Source of the DNA: Caldicoprobacter oshimai DSM 21659
GTDB lineage: Bacteria > Bacillota > Clostridia > Caldicoprobacterales > Caldicoprobacteraceae
DNA length: 64,000 nt
Reading direction: 5' to 3'
NCBI GenBank assembly: GCA_000526435.1
Contig: JAGB01000002.1
Location: 558,001-622,000, forward strand
Below, piece by piece: positions 1 through 8,402 of the stretch. The notes beneath the pieces are model-generated. The model was not told the DNA's origin and did no database searches. It saw only the letters and a list, made by a program, of their open reading frames with translations. Every line of letters begins with the position of its first letter. Positions within the stretch are counted from its first letter, which is position 1. The position numbers and the translations under genes were made by a program.

Positions 1-325
1 TCACAGCAATAATTTATATTTCTATTTTTCGCAAGCCTGAAATGGTATCTGTTATTGGCATAGAGTTACCGCTTTCTTTATCGTGCGCACAAAAAAAAGC
101 GGCTTATAAGCCGCTTTTTTTGCCTGTAAATCAAGGCAACCACATTAATTTTCTTTATTCATTCATCATCAGCATCCGATCCCAGTTCATGTTTGATTTC
201 CGACGCCAACTAAAACTTGCAATATCGATTATACTGCGTTTCCACTCCCATCGAGAACCATTTGCTGCGGTGTATATTTGGCTACTAATAGGCATGGGCT
301 TGCACGGAAATTTATTCCCACCTGA
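1..325. other. left-edge stretch without a firm gene
   Basis: Apart from the hairpin at 92-121, I see no convincing gene here. On the minus strand a 46-codon open frame (155-295) begins with ATG and reads MPISSQIYTAANGS at its start. It is rich in Trp and Arg but has no clear ribosome site, so it may be the tail of a decayed gene downstream of the lipoprotein gene. The plus-strand frame crossing the hairpin is not credible. Confidence 0.4.
92..121. terminator. bidirectional rho-independent terminator
   Basis: A perfect GC-rich hairpin (AGCGGC / GCCGCT around ttat) is flanked by A8 on the left and T7 on the right, so it can end transcription in both directions. It lies downstream of the minus-strand lipoprotein gene. 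Confidence 0.85.
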
Positions 326-943
326 TTACTGCAATCCTTTCCGTTCAGGAGCAGGAGACTCACTTTTAATCTGTACTGTATACCGCATTTTATCGCCCTC
401 CTGTGCGGTTGTAAATAAGTTTATCCTTAAATAACTGCCATCTTCGCCTTTCCACATCACACTTTTCCCCTGAGCACCTATATTCTTTGCGTTATTAAGT
501 ACGCTTAAATCATTTCCAAACGGTTCTGGAAGCGATTTTTTCAAACGGGTTTTAAGCTCCTCACAAAATTTGATAAATTGATCCTGGTTGGTAGTTGAGA
601 ATAGATATTCACCGGATACAAATTTGTCGTCGTCAAATATAAATAACACCGTTTGCTCCAGCGAAGAATTGTTAAAAGGAAAAGTTCCCTCTATCTTCAG
701 CAAGTCATCTCTTACCGAATGACTGTCATTCAATTGCTTCTGTTTCATTACTTCTTCTTTGGATATCAGCCATGACAAATCTTCAAAAACGTATTTCCCC
801 CTTTGATGAAGGCTTGTTAATAACTGATCAAAATCTTTCACTGTAGTTGCAGGACCTCCATTAGGGGTACAACCACTACTAATTAGTGCAATCCACAGGG
901 TAAAGAATATACACAAACTGGTCAATCTTTTTATCTTCCTCAT
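326..943 (-). CDS. putative lipoprotein, 205 aa
   Basis: I do not recognise a family. The first 25 residues form a lipoprotein signal peptide: basic start MRKIKR, a hydrophobic stretch, then ISSGC with Cys25 as the predicted lipidation site. The mature part is hydrophilic with mixed alpha/beta character and no obvious catalytic motif, so it is probably anchored on the outer face of the membrane. The ATG at 943 is preceded by GGGAGGG at good spacing. It lies 31 bp downstream of the frameshifted secreted-protein gene and may be co-transcribed with it. Function unknown. Confidence 0.7.
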   Translation of the reverse strand: MRKIKRLTSLCIFFTLWIALISSGCTPNGGPATTVKDFDQLLTSLHQRGKYVFEDLSWLISKEEVMKQKQLNDSHSVRDDLLKIEGTFPFNNSSLEQTVLFIFDDDKFVSGEYLFSTTNQDQFIKFCEELKTRLKKSLPEPFGNDLSVLNNAKNIGAQGKSVMWKGEDGSYLRINLFTTAQEGDKMRYTVQIKSESPAPERKGLQ

Positions 944-974
944 AAAGCATAACCCTCCCTAATATTTCACCTCA

Positions 975-1822
975 TTATCGATATACATAATAACTTACAT
1001 CATCCGTCCTAGATTTTCCATTCACACTGTATTGAAGTCTTATATAGATAAGCCCACCATGATTCCAATAATCAGTAAGCAAAACGACTCTGTTAAGTGG
1101 CATGGTGTGGCTGCCATCAATATATACAGTCCCTTTAATAGGATTGCTTCTTTCAATACTACTTCTAATGAAATAATCGTTTTGAACTTTTGTACTAGAT
1201 AATGGTTGATCCATGACTTCTGGATACTTGTACAGATCCCTACAAGTATCATACCATACTCTCATATTTGATACAGTTACTGTAGAATTACTCGAAGACC
1301 ACCAGGCTTCTATTCCAGCATGGCGATAGAAATTCAAGAAATGATAGGTTGAAAAATAATGCGCATAGTAAGTTCTAACTGTTACTGTAACATCGACAAA
1401 TGTAGATGGAACTTCTACAATGGCCATAGGGCTAACTTCGTTCTGTTTTCGTTTGTTAAACTCAGATAAATATTTAAAACTATTTACTAAGTCACCATTT
1501 TCGTCGACTTTGTAGGGAATGATAGTTGTTAACGCTTTTTCATTTTTTCATTTACACTTTCATACTGTACTGCATATCCATAATCTGTTTCAATAACTTT
1601 AGGTTCGCTAACATTCGAAAAGGAACCCAAGGAAGAAAATTGCTCGGATATAACTTCATTCACAATTAGGTCAGCATTTAGAGGAAGATCTGTCTTAAAT
1701 CTGATGAGTGCTTGCCGTTCTATCTCATTTGCGGATACTACAGATGTAAACAAAATCAACATAATAATAGCAGCCAGCACAAGAACAAAACTCAAATTGA
1801 TTTTTTTCGTTTTTGTAAGCAT
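975..1822 (-). pseudogene. secreted protein gene split by a -1 frameshift
   Basis: Two open frames fit together as one protein. The upstream frame starts at ATG 1822 (an AAGG-like site lies upstream) with a signal peptide: MLTKTKK, a long hydrophobic run, and cleavage near VVSA-NE. It ends at a stop after YESVNEKMKKR at 1529. The downstream frame (stop at 975) stays open upstream of its first ATG (1427) as far as the A-rich codons of the first frame, and reads ALTTIIPYKVDENG across the gap. A single -1 shift in the A5 run near 1535 joins them into about 280 residues. The C-terminal part is rich in Tyr, Val and Thr, like an extracellular beta domain. It could be a true mutation, a sequencing error in a homopolymer, or programmed slippage. 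Family not recognised. Confidence 0.6.
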
Positions 1823-1897
1823 TTGTATTAAAATCCTTCTTTCAATATAAATAATTTTGTTATCTATTGGAGTTACTTCTTTTGTTTTTTTCGGCAC

Positions 1898-2539
1898 TCT
1901 TAAAAAGTCCGAGGACTTTATTTTTATGGTTTCAGCTTCACCACTTATATTAAATATTGTTGCCCATTGGAATCACATCCTTTGATTCATCTTCCTACCA
2001 TATATAACAAATCAAAGAAGGCTTTTGTGACATAGAAATCAAAAATTTTTTAATTTTTTTCAGCATTTTAATAAGCAGTTTTTGAAACCCAGAAACCAAA
2101 GCAGTTTTATAACCTGCATTCGCAGTATTTTCTTGCCTCCCTGCTTTATTTTTACCCATAGTGGTTAAATCTTTATTTGATAACAACAATCTTATTCTTT
2201 AACCTTAACGCTTTCTGCAATCTTAATCCTTATCAAGAAGCGATGACGCCACATGCGCGCTTTGTATTAAATATCAAGCCCCTATGGCACAAAATGACAA
2301 CCAAATCTATTCCTGCTTCCCCACGTTTTATGCAGTTTATATTAAATATAAACACCTACACCGTAAGTTGTTTCTTGCAATAGATTTTCTTAATTGAATT
2401 TTTTCAGCCCCTTTATTTCAACCTCTTTAATAGACCAAAAAGCAACACCAGTCAGCCGCACCGCTAATTCCGCCAAAGAAGCCCGCATTCTTTCTTCCCC
2501 AAAGTAATATAAGCTTACATTGAGCGATTATAAGAGAAG
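1898..2539. other. AT-rich gap with decayed-looking frames
   Basis: No robust gene. A minus-strand frame of about 54-64 codons (1995-2189) is Lys/Ile rich with no homology I recognise and a poor start. A small minus-strand frame at 2390-2488 is listed separately. No strong terminator for the bacteriocin operon was found. Confidence 0.35.
2390..2488 (-). CDS. possible small peptide, 32 aa
   Basis: This small frame begins MRASLAELAVRLTGVAF and ends GLKKFN. ATG 2488 has GGGGAAG five bases upstream. It is the last frame after the immunity candidate of the bacteriocin cluster. The layout (short helix, aromatic patch, acidic then LKK tail) recalls AgrD-type cyclic autoinducer precursors, but the essential Cys/Ser thiolactone residue is not evident. 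It could equally be chance or a remnant. I only claim that it is open, has a ribosome site and lies on the operon strand. Confidence 0.25.
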   Translation of the reverse strand: MRASLAELAVRLTGVAFWSIKEVEIKGLKKFN

Positions 2540-2830
2540 CTAAAACAAGGCAGAAATCACCGATATTACTATGAGCGTAGTGACGGTGACTATATATATT
2601 TGAAAAGTTTTTTTCCTAACTTTTTGCTTGTTTTTTAAAGCAATATAATAAGATAGAAGAAAAACAGCTACAACAACGTACTTGTTTAATGCCATACCAA
2701 AAAAACCCAAAACTATTTCTCCCAAATACAGCCCACTGGGGAATTTTATGCTGAATAACAGCGCTATTATGCTAAACAAATAAGCTATATAAATCCAGAC
2801 CGGCGTTGGTGATTCTTTTTTTATTATCAA
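2540..2830 (-). CDS. small membrane protein, likely bacteriocin immunity
   Basis: This 96-residue protein is almost entirely hydrophobic, with about three membrane spans (residues 12-32, 36-60, 76-95) joined by a short basic loop (KNKQKVRKK). It is the last gene of the circular bacteriocin cluster, 66 bp after the ABC ATPase gene. In the known clusters of this class a small hydrophobic, often basic, protein near the ATPase confers self-immunity, and that is the inferred role. The start is TTG 2830 with GGAG ten bases upstream. No catalytic motif is visible. Alternative: an accessory subunit of the ABC exporter. Confidence 0.6.
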   Translation of the reverse strand: MIIKKESPTPVWIYIAYLFSIIALLFSIKFPSGLYLGEIVLGFFGMALNKYVVVAVFLLSYYIALKNKQKVRKKTFQIYIVTVTTLIVISVISALF

Positions 2831-2896
2831 GGATTATACACTCCTTCCCGTTGATGTTGATAATAAAAATATATCCCTATTTTCTCAGAAACATAA

Positions 2897-3535
2897 TCAT
2901 GCATTATTTAACAGTTTTAACTGATAATCATGAATAATGTACTTTTTTGTAGCCAAACAATTGCTCACACTTTCAATGTGCGTTGTAAATATAATAACCC
3001 CTCCCCTCTTTGAAAAATCGAACAATTTTTCAAGCGCAATTTTCTGGGCTTTTTCATCCAATGCACTCAAAGGCTCATCAAGCAACAAAAGATCTACTTC
3101 CCTAGATAGTATGCAGGCCATATATAATTTATGTTTCATCCCTAGGGAGTAATCTTTTACATAATTATCCAGTGCCTCATGCAGCTCAAACTCCTTGCAC
3201 AAACTTTCTACTTTGCTTTTAACTTTACTTTCACCAAAAATATTCATAATTAGTTCTATGTTTTCTTTCCCCGTTAAATAATCATATAAGTAAGGCTTGT
3301 CGGGAATGAACCCTATTCGCTGAATCACACTTCTCACATTAGTATCATATACACCAAAAAAATTCATTTTCATTTCGCAAAACAATATTCCTGCCAAAAT
3401 TCTCAAAAAAGTCGTTTTCCCGCTTCCATTTTCACCTAAAATACATACCCTATCGCCTCTTTGAGCATAAAAGCTAGCATTTCTAAAAATTAACTTGTCA
3501 CCATAACTAAAGTTCAAATCTGTGATCTCCAACAT
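2897..3535 (-). CDS. ABC transporter ATPase of the bacteriocin cluster
   Basis: A 212-residue ABC ATPase. Walker A is GENGSGKT (about 35-42), the signature is the degenerate YSLGMKHK (about 130), Walker B is LLLLDEPLSALD (about 150-160), and the H-loop His is in FTTHIES. Start ATG 3535 has AAAGGTG at seven bases. It has no fused membrane domain, so it must energise the membrane proteins encoded just upstream. In circularin A, carnocyclin and AS-48 type clusters the equivalent ATPase drives export and contributes to immunity. Gene order here (precursor, large membrane protein, DUF95, ATPase, small hydrophobic protein) matches that class. Confidence 0.88.
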   Translation of the reverse strand: MLEITDLNFSYGDKLIFRNASFYAQRGDRVCILGENGSGKTTFLRILAGILFCEMKMNFFGVYDTNVRSVIQRIGFIPDKPYLYDYLTGKENIELIMNIFGESKVKSKVESLCKEFELHEALDNYVKDYSLGMKHKLYMACILSREVDLLLLDEPLSALDEKAQKIALEKLFDFSKRGGVIIFTTHIESVSNCLATKKYIIHDYQLKLLNNA

Positions 3536-3605
3536 TTGTCATCACCTTTCTTAATTCTTAATCATTAATGCTTAATCTAAACTGCTATCACAGCAACAGC
3601 GTGTT

Positions 3606-4136
3606 TCAAAAATTACTAATATTCGCTTCAATGTATGCAGCAATTATAATACAACAATAAGAAGACAATATATAAGGTAATATATCATATAAAAGCAGTT
3701 TGTGGAATGGCACTGGAATATCTTTTTTTAACCTAGCATACCTAACAACTGTGCTCCAAAACATGAATGGCACCATCGCTGCTGCTAATAATCCAGTTAT
3801 TTCTATAATCCCATGCGGTAAAAAACCACTATAAAATGCAGCAAATTGTTTATTTTGAATTATCAAGCTCAAAGCAATACCAACCCCCAAGCCATTTATC
3901 ACTAACATAATTAGTGCATAAATCCCAAAAGTTATTATCCCCAATATAATTATAAGACTTATCTGTATGCCGTTATGAATTAGAAGATCAACAAAATTTG
4001 TTTTTGTAAAAAACAACGGAACACTATCTTTTGACTGTTGAACTTGAAATCCAAAAAACAAAGACATAACATATATAAAAAATACAAACGACAGTACTAT
4101 CAGGTTGTTCTTAAGTTTGGATGATATTTTTTGCAT
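3606..4136 (-). CDS. SpoIIM/DUF95-family membrane protein
   Basis: A 176-residue integral membrane protein with about five spans. The family mark is the segment FLPHGIIEITGLLAAA (about residues 97-112), which corresponds to the conserved PHG-E-A motif of SpoIIM/DUF95 proteins. A DUF95 protein is a constant part of circular bacteriocin clusters, where it is needed for maturation or secretion; the exact biochemical role (leader removal, cyclisation or export) is not settled. It overlaps the upstream gene by 26 bp, suggesting translational coupling. AAGGGGAA precedes ATG 4136. In a sporulation setting SpoIIM would sit with spoIID/P genes, which are absent here. Confidence 0.82.
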   Translation of the reverse strand: MQKISSKLKNNLIVLSFVFFIYVMSLFFGFQVQQSKDSVPLFFTKTNFVDLLIHNGIQISLIIILGIITFGIYALIMLVINGLGVGIALSLIIQNKQFAAFYSGFLPHGIIEITGLLAAAMVPFMFWSTVVRYARLKKDIPVPFHKLLLYDILPYILSSYCCIIIAAYIEANISNF

Positions 4137-5841
4137 AGAAGTACTTTTCCCCTTTTTTTATTGTTTTAACAATTACCAGAATAATTATGACGAAGAAAAA
4201 TAGATTTGCAACAACAAAAATACTAAGTATCATCTTCCCTGAGAATCCATAAAAAGCAATTACCAAAAAAATAGCATATATAAGATCCAAAATCCTTTTA
4301 GGTATTATATAGAATTTGCCAAAAAAATCAATTTCTTTCGAAAGTTTTGTCATTTCTGCATAGCTTTGATAATTATAATTTATGTCATAACAATAACCAT
4401 ATAATTGAAACCATCCTGAAAGCGACAGTATAAAAATTGCCCAAACAATCAAAGCTAAATGTAACCAAATATATAATTGGCAATGAATAATAGAAATAAA
4501 TATATTCAGCAGCAAAATAATTACAGTAGGTATTATGCTCAGTTTCGTAATTATAGACACCTTCTGAGCAAGCATTTTCAAAAAGCCGTAATTAGAAATT
4601 TTTATCAGCGATATATTTCTCATTTCAGCATTTGGCAAAACAATAAATGGCAGGTTATACCTCAGCATACGCCCATACTCAAATATGGTGACCATCACCG
4701 TATAAAATGAAGCAATCACTATAGCGTTGATATTATCAGTTTGATATATTGCTAAAAGCATTCCTCCATAAACGAAAAGCGAGCTAGGCAGAATTAATCG
4801 CAACAAAGGTTTTTCAAAAACTAGTATATGATTTCTTAAGATCATTTTTAAATCCTTTTTCATATATACTTTTTCGTCAATTCCAGGAGTAAGTTTACGC
4901 ATTATAAGTACAAGCCTTTCTAAGAGCCTGTACTTAAATCCATATTCAAGGTTTAGCGGCTTAAATCTATATCTCACTGACCTGTTTTGGGCAAATAAAA
5001 CAATACTTATTGCAGCAAATATAAGCGTCATAATTGTTAAGATAATAGTTTCTCTTTGAAAATATGTTACGTATATCTGGTATATGTTTCTAAAATGATC
5101 TATTTTTTCTGTGACCAATGGAAAACTTGTGCTTAATGTCTCGGCCATTACATTTTTTAAGGTGTCAATAAATGAATATCCCTGCAAAAAATAATCTAGC
5201 CCTTTGAAAACAAAGCCAATAGCAAATTTTACCATAACATAAAACGCAAACGACAACAAGGTTGCCCTTATAATATAAACAATTTCTTCAAAAATACCTG
5301 AATGAAATTTTTGGTACTTCTTTGCCTTTGCATAAATTCCTATAATAAATAAGCTGAAACACGAAACAAAAAATAATAAAACAGCTACAAAAGCACTCAA
5401 AAAGTTTGACTTTGACGCAAAAATTAAATATACAGGTATTACAAATAAAGGTAAAGAGCTCAAAATATAGCTTATCAACTCTTTTGCCATAATTATGTAA
5501 TGGATTATATTATCATCTAAAGCACTGTGCAATAATATGTCATTTTTCTCTGGTAAAAATACTCTTTGTGCTGAATTATTCCCATCAACGACAGCAGCAA
5601 CAAAACAAAATCCGATACTTGCCCATAAGATAAATGACAACCTATGGGGAAATCCTAAAGCAGAAAAGACTAAACATAATATAAGTGGATTAATTAACTT
5701 TACTAAAAACGACAATAAATGTATGTAAAAATAATTTATCTTAGTATTAAAAAAATCTGAAACGGCTTCAACAACTGCTGAAAACTCTTTACGATATTCA
5801 TTTACAAATAAATACTTAAGAATTATATAGTACGAACCCAC
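4111..5841 (-). CDS. large multi-span membrane protein of the bacteriocin cluster
   Basis: A polytopic membrane protein with a dozen or more hydrophobic segments separated by short basic loops. It has no similarity to standard transporters that I recognise. It occupies the place of the roughly 550-residue CirB-type protein that follows the precursor gene in circularin-like clusters, and is probably involved in maturation or export of the circular peptide. A TTG at 5883 opens the frame, but GTG 5841 is preferred because AAGGAGG lies seven bases before it, giving 576 residues beginning with GSYYIILKYLF after the start. It is 90 bp downstream of the precursor gene. Confidence 0.75.
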   Translation of the reverse strand: MGSYYIILKYLFVNEYRKEFSAVVEAVSDFFNTKINYFYIHLLSFLVKLINPLILCLVFSALGFPHRLSFILWASIGFCFVAAVVDGNNSAQRVFLPEKNDILLHSALDDNIIHYIIMAKELISYILSSLPLFVIPVYLIFASKSNFLSAFVAVLLFFVSCFSLFIIGIYAKAKKYQKFHSGIFEEIVYIIRATLLSFAFYVMVKFAIGFVFKGLDYFLQGYSFIDTLKNVMAETLSTSFPLVTEKIDHFRNIYQIYVTYFQRETIILTIMTLIFAAISIVLFAQNRSVRYRFKPLNLEYGFKYRLLERLVLIMRKLTPGIDEKVYMKKDLKMILRNHILVFEKPLLRLILPSSLFVYGGMLLAIYQTDNINAIVIASFYTVMVTIFEYGRMLRYNLPFIVLPNAEMRNISLIKISNYGFLKMLAQKVSIITKLSIIPTVIILLLNIFISIIHCQLYIWLHLALIVWAIFILSLSGWFQLYGYCYDINYNYQSYAEMTKLSKEIDFFGKFYIIPKRILDLIYAIFLVIAFYGFSGKMILSIFVVANLFFFVIIILVIVKTIKKGEKYFYAKNIIQT

Positions 5842-5931
5842 TATACTGCCTCCTTGCATTAGGTAAATTATAAGGAGGGGCAATGATATGCCTTTTATCA
5901 GAAGCTCCTATGTCATAAAATTTAAAGTAAA

Positions 5932-6153
5932 TTACCAAAGTACAGCTACTGCCCACAAATTTCTACTTAAATATGATTTTACTGTAATCACTACATAGTT
6001 TAAAATAGATGCTGTTACAGTAAGTCCTCCAAGACTCAATATTGATGCTATAATAGCAGCTGCAACTGCTACCCAGCCCACAGAATTTATAATAGAAACA
6101 ATTTGTTCTGCTATCATCCTGTCAACTCCTAAAAATGACATTACATTTAGCAT
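5932..6153 (-). CDS. circular bacteriocin precursor (circularin A/uberolysin type)
   Basis: A 73-residue hydrophobic, alanine-rich peptide. Residues 4-73 align without gaps to mature uberolysin as I recall it, most clearly at the C-terminus: here ITVKSYLSRNLWAVAVLW, there LTVKNYISRNLKAQAVIW. The start MLN-V resembles the circularin A leader MFL-V, so I predict a three-residue leader and head-to-tail linkage of Val4 to Trp73, giving a 70-residue ring of four or five helices that inserts in target membranes. ATG 6153 follows AAGGAGGTG. The four genes downstream on the same strand complete the usual maturation, export and immunity set. Leader length is inferred from alignment only. Confidence 0.9.
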   Translation of the reverse strand: MLNVMSFLGVDRMIAEQIVSIINSVGWVAVAAAIIASILSLGGLTVTASILNYVVITVKSYLSRNLWAVAVLW

Positions 6154-6239
6154 ATGAACTCTTCACCTCCTTCAACAGCATATCATTGCCCTTTTTAGAA
6201 AAACCTGTAATATCCGAATTTGATTACTCAGAGATATCC

Positions 6240-6266
6240 ATTATAATCCGCAGTATAAAATGTTAA
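6240..6266 (-). promoter_or_regulatory. possible promoter of the bacteriocin operon
   Basis: On the minus strand a perfect TATAAT (6245-6240) lies 87 bp upstream of the precursor start. The best -35 is TTAACA (6266-6261), but the spacer is only 15 bp, so the promoter may be weak or activator-dependent. Confidence 0.35.
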
Positions 6267-6825
6267 CACCTACACTGATATCACGATATTACAAAACTCG
6301 AAAAGCAAAGCCTATCAGTTTTAATCTCTTTACTAGAAAATAATCTTTTTTTTGATATCTAACCTTAATAATGTGTTGTTTATTATGCTATATTTGATAC
6401 GCTTGTACATACTTGCCAAATGTTTACTTTTAATTGTAACTTTATCCAAATAAATTGGCAATCCTCTTTTTTTCTATTTATATTCATTTACTCTGTATTT
6501 TCTTATAATACCTCTACTTTTTTATTGTATCTCTATTTTTTTAGTTCTATAAATATCCAGAATATCTAAACATCAGCATAGCCATTTATATAAAAATTGG
6601 TCAACGCTTAAACTTAAAACCCGGCATATGGGGACATCTCCCCGGTGAAAAAGTAACCGCTCAAATATCTCAAATCAGGATGATCCCTTTAGGTTCCGAT
6701 GCCATATCACCTGCTCCCCACCACGATATATACTCAAATGGACAGACCATTTAATCCACTTTGAAAGATAAAAGTCTACCTATTTAAGAAAATATTTAAT
6801 TTTATATAATTTTGATGTTTATCGA

Positions 6826-6872
6826 CTTTATGCCCCAAAACATGCAATTATTGCCTATTTTGGGGCATAAAG
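6826..6872. repeat. 15-bp perfect inverted repeat
   Basis: CTTTATGCCCCAAAA (6826-6840) and its exact complement TTTTGGGGCATAAAG (6858-6872) are separated by 17 bp. No T-tract follows, so it is not a classical terminator. It could be a binding site, a cruciform or the remnant of a mobile-element end. Confidence 0.6.
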
Positions 6873-6940
6873 TATCAGAGGTAAAAAAGATAACCATTCA
6901 GTTAAATTTACTTTTCAGTGCTGTCCCCGATAAATTTATA

Positions 6941-6969
6941 TTGCATTATTTGGGTAATTGTGGTATACT
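6941..6969 (+). promoter_or_regulatory. sigma-A type promoter
   Basis: TTGCAT (6941-6946), a 17-bp spacer, and TATACT (6964-6969). It points toward the membrane-anchored protein gene at 7305, leaving a leader of about 330 nt. Confidence 0.5.
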
Positions 6970-7304
6970 GATACTTGCAAAGTAAAAATAAAACAAAAAA
7001 TGTATTTATTTTCTGTTCTAATCGTTACAAGAACTATTTCATTTCTTAAGTTTTGTAAACAACGATATAGAAATTATCAACGAAATTGAAAAAATGATGT
7101 TGTTGAGATCTCGCACAGGATTCTCTTTGTTTTGTGGTTTAAATTTGTTACTTGGTATTAATCTATTTACAAAAGTAAAGGGAATTCCTGCTTAATTAAA
7201 AATAATAAAGACAGTAAAAACCCTGAAAATAAAATTTTAAGGGTTTTACAAAAGGCCAAATTAAAATTTAAAAGTGAGCTTTGAATGGGAGATAGGTGAA
7301 TGAT

Positions 7305-8285
7305 ATGCAAAGAGGTTACAAAATAGTCGCTGTTCTTGTTTTTATTGTTATTGCTGGGGTTGGAATTTTTACAATATTAAGTAATGCCAAGAATCAAGAG
7401 AATTTACCATTAATTGTTCAGCGCCCAATGCCTAAATCCGGTTCTGGAGGAAATTTTTTAAGTTTAACCTTAGACATTCCCGAGCCTCAGTTCCCGGAGA
7501 AAATGATGGTTTATAAGGTTATTAAGCCTGCATTGACAAAGGAGATGATTCGAGAACAAGCTGCAAAGCTTGGCGTAGTTGGTAGTGTTGAAGAAACAGA
7601 AGTTGACTTTCGTGTGATGGCAGCCAATGGTTCAATATTCTCTGTTGACAAAGAAACTGGATCTATCAATTTTACTACCAAAGAATTCGAAACAGCCGTT
7701 TCACCGCTAAAAACGGTGCTTTCAGATGAAGAGTACAAAAAGTTAGCCTTGGAATTTCTTACTTCTTGTGGCTTAATGAAAGAGGAAGCAGAATTTAGAG
7801 ATGTTAACAAAGAGAACACAGTAACTATTGTAGAAAATGGCGTTGAGAAAAAACTCCCATTCATGATTGAGGTGAGGTTTGGACGGAAAAAAGATGACAT
7901 TCCATGGGGCGGAGTGGGTCCGAAAATATCGGTGTACTTTGGAGAAAATGGGAAAATAATCGGTGCTGCGTCGGTTTGGCGGGAGGTAGAACCATTTCGT
8001 GAATATCCTATTAAGGAGTTTTCCAAAGCCTTGGAGGATATAAAACAAGGGAAAGCCACAATATATGAGGCGTTGCCTAATGATTCTGGTAAAGTAAAAG
8101 AAGTAAGGCTTATGTACAGGTTGGATCCAATTGGATATCAGCAAGAATATGTTATACCTTATTTTATGGTTATAGGAACCAACAGCAAAGGAACACCTTT
8201 TGCGGCTTTTACCAGAGCCATTTCGGAGGAATATATACTTGAAAAACCTGTCCCACAGGTAACGGCACCAGCAACAACGAAATAA
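7305..8285 (+). CDS. membrane-anchored protein of unknown function, 326 aa
   Basis: One N-terminal membrane span (about residues 7-26) and a large extracytoplasmic domain. The outer part alternates helix and strand and has segments of the kind seen in PepSY/YycH-like proteins, but the resemblance is weak and I assign no family. ATG 7305 is preferred over GTG 7296 because AGGTG sits six bases before it. The gene stands alone between a long gap and a strong terminator, and is convergent with the LysR gene. No cysteine pair or catalytic motif is apparent. Confidence 0.6.
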   Translation: MQRGYKIVAVLVFIVIAGVGIFTILSNAKNQENLPLIVQRPMPKSGSGGNFLSLTLDIPEPQFPEKMMVYKVIKPALTKEMIREQAAKLGVVGSVEETEVDFRVMAANGSIFSVDKETGSINFTTKEFETAVSPLKTVLSDEEYKKLALEFLTSCGLMKEEAEFRDVNKENTVTIVENGVEKKLPFMIEVRFGRKKDDIPWGGVGPKISVYFGENGKIIGAASVWREVEPFREYPIKEFSKALEDIKQGKATIYEALPNDSGKVKEVRLMYRLDPIGYQQEYVIPYFMVIGTNSKGTPFAAFTRAISEEYILEKPVPQVTAPATTK

Positions 8286-8324
8286 TGATATTGCACAAAA
8301 GTTTAAGTTAACAAATAAAAATAC

Positions 8325-8365
8325 AGGCTGTACCTTTAAGCAATCATAATGGTACAGCCTTTTTC
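8325..8365. terminator. strong terminator between convergent genes
   Basis: AGGCTGTACC (8325-8334) pairs with GGTACAGCCT (8351-8360) and is followed by T5. It ends the plus-strand gene at 8285; an A-rich left flank lets it also serve the LysR gene. Confidence 0.9.
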
Positions 8366-8402
8366 AATATACTTCCCTATTGGTGGCGATACAGCGTTTT
8401 GT

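Larger units (their letters stand above)
6154..7304. other. 1.15-kb AT-rich gap
   Basis: It holds the probable bacteriocin promoter, an imperfect GGGGA/TCCCC hairpin near 6628, the long inverted repeat at 6826-6872, a good plus-strand promoter at 6941-6969, and a weak terminator-like hairpin at 7214-7249 (GTAAAAACCCT / AGGGTTTTAC). A 33-codon plus-strand frame (7094-7195) starts ATGATG without a ribosome site and I do not trust it. The promoter-to-hairpin interval (about 6976-7249) could be a short untranslated transcript. Confidence 0.4.

Noticed and set aside
42-434. A 130-codon plus-strand frame at the left edge
   Set aside because: It runs through a clear bidirectional terminator and overlaps the lipoprotein gene on the other strand; no ribosome site.
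1995-2189. A 64-codon minus-strand frame
   Set aside because: Lys/Ile-rich, TTG start without a ribosome site, no recognisable features.
3606-4136. Sporulation stage II protein M
   Set aside because: The family is shared, but the operon context is a circular bacteriocin cluster and no other sporulation genes are near.
7094-7195. A 33-codon plus-strand frame starting ATGATG
   Set aside because: No ribosome site and no homology; the surrounding open codons lack a start.
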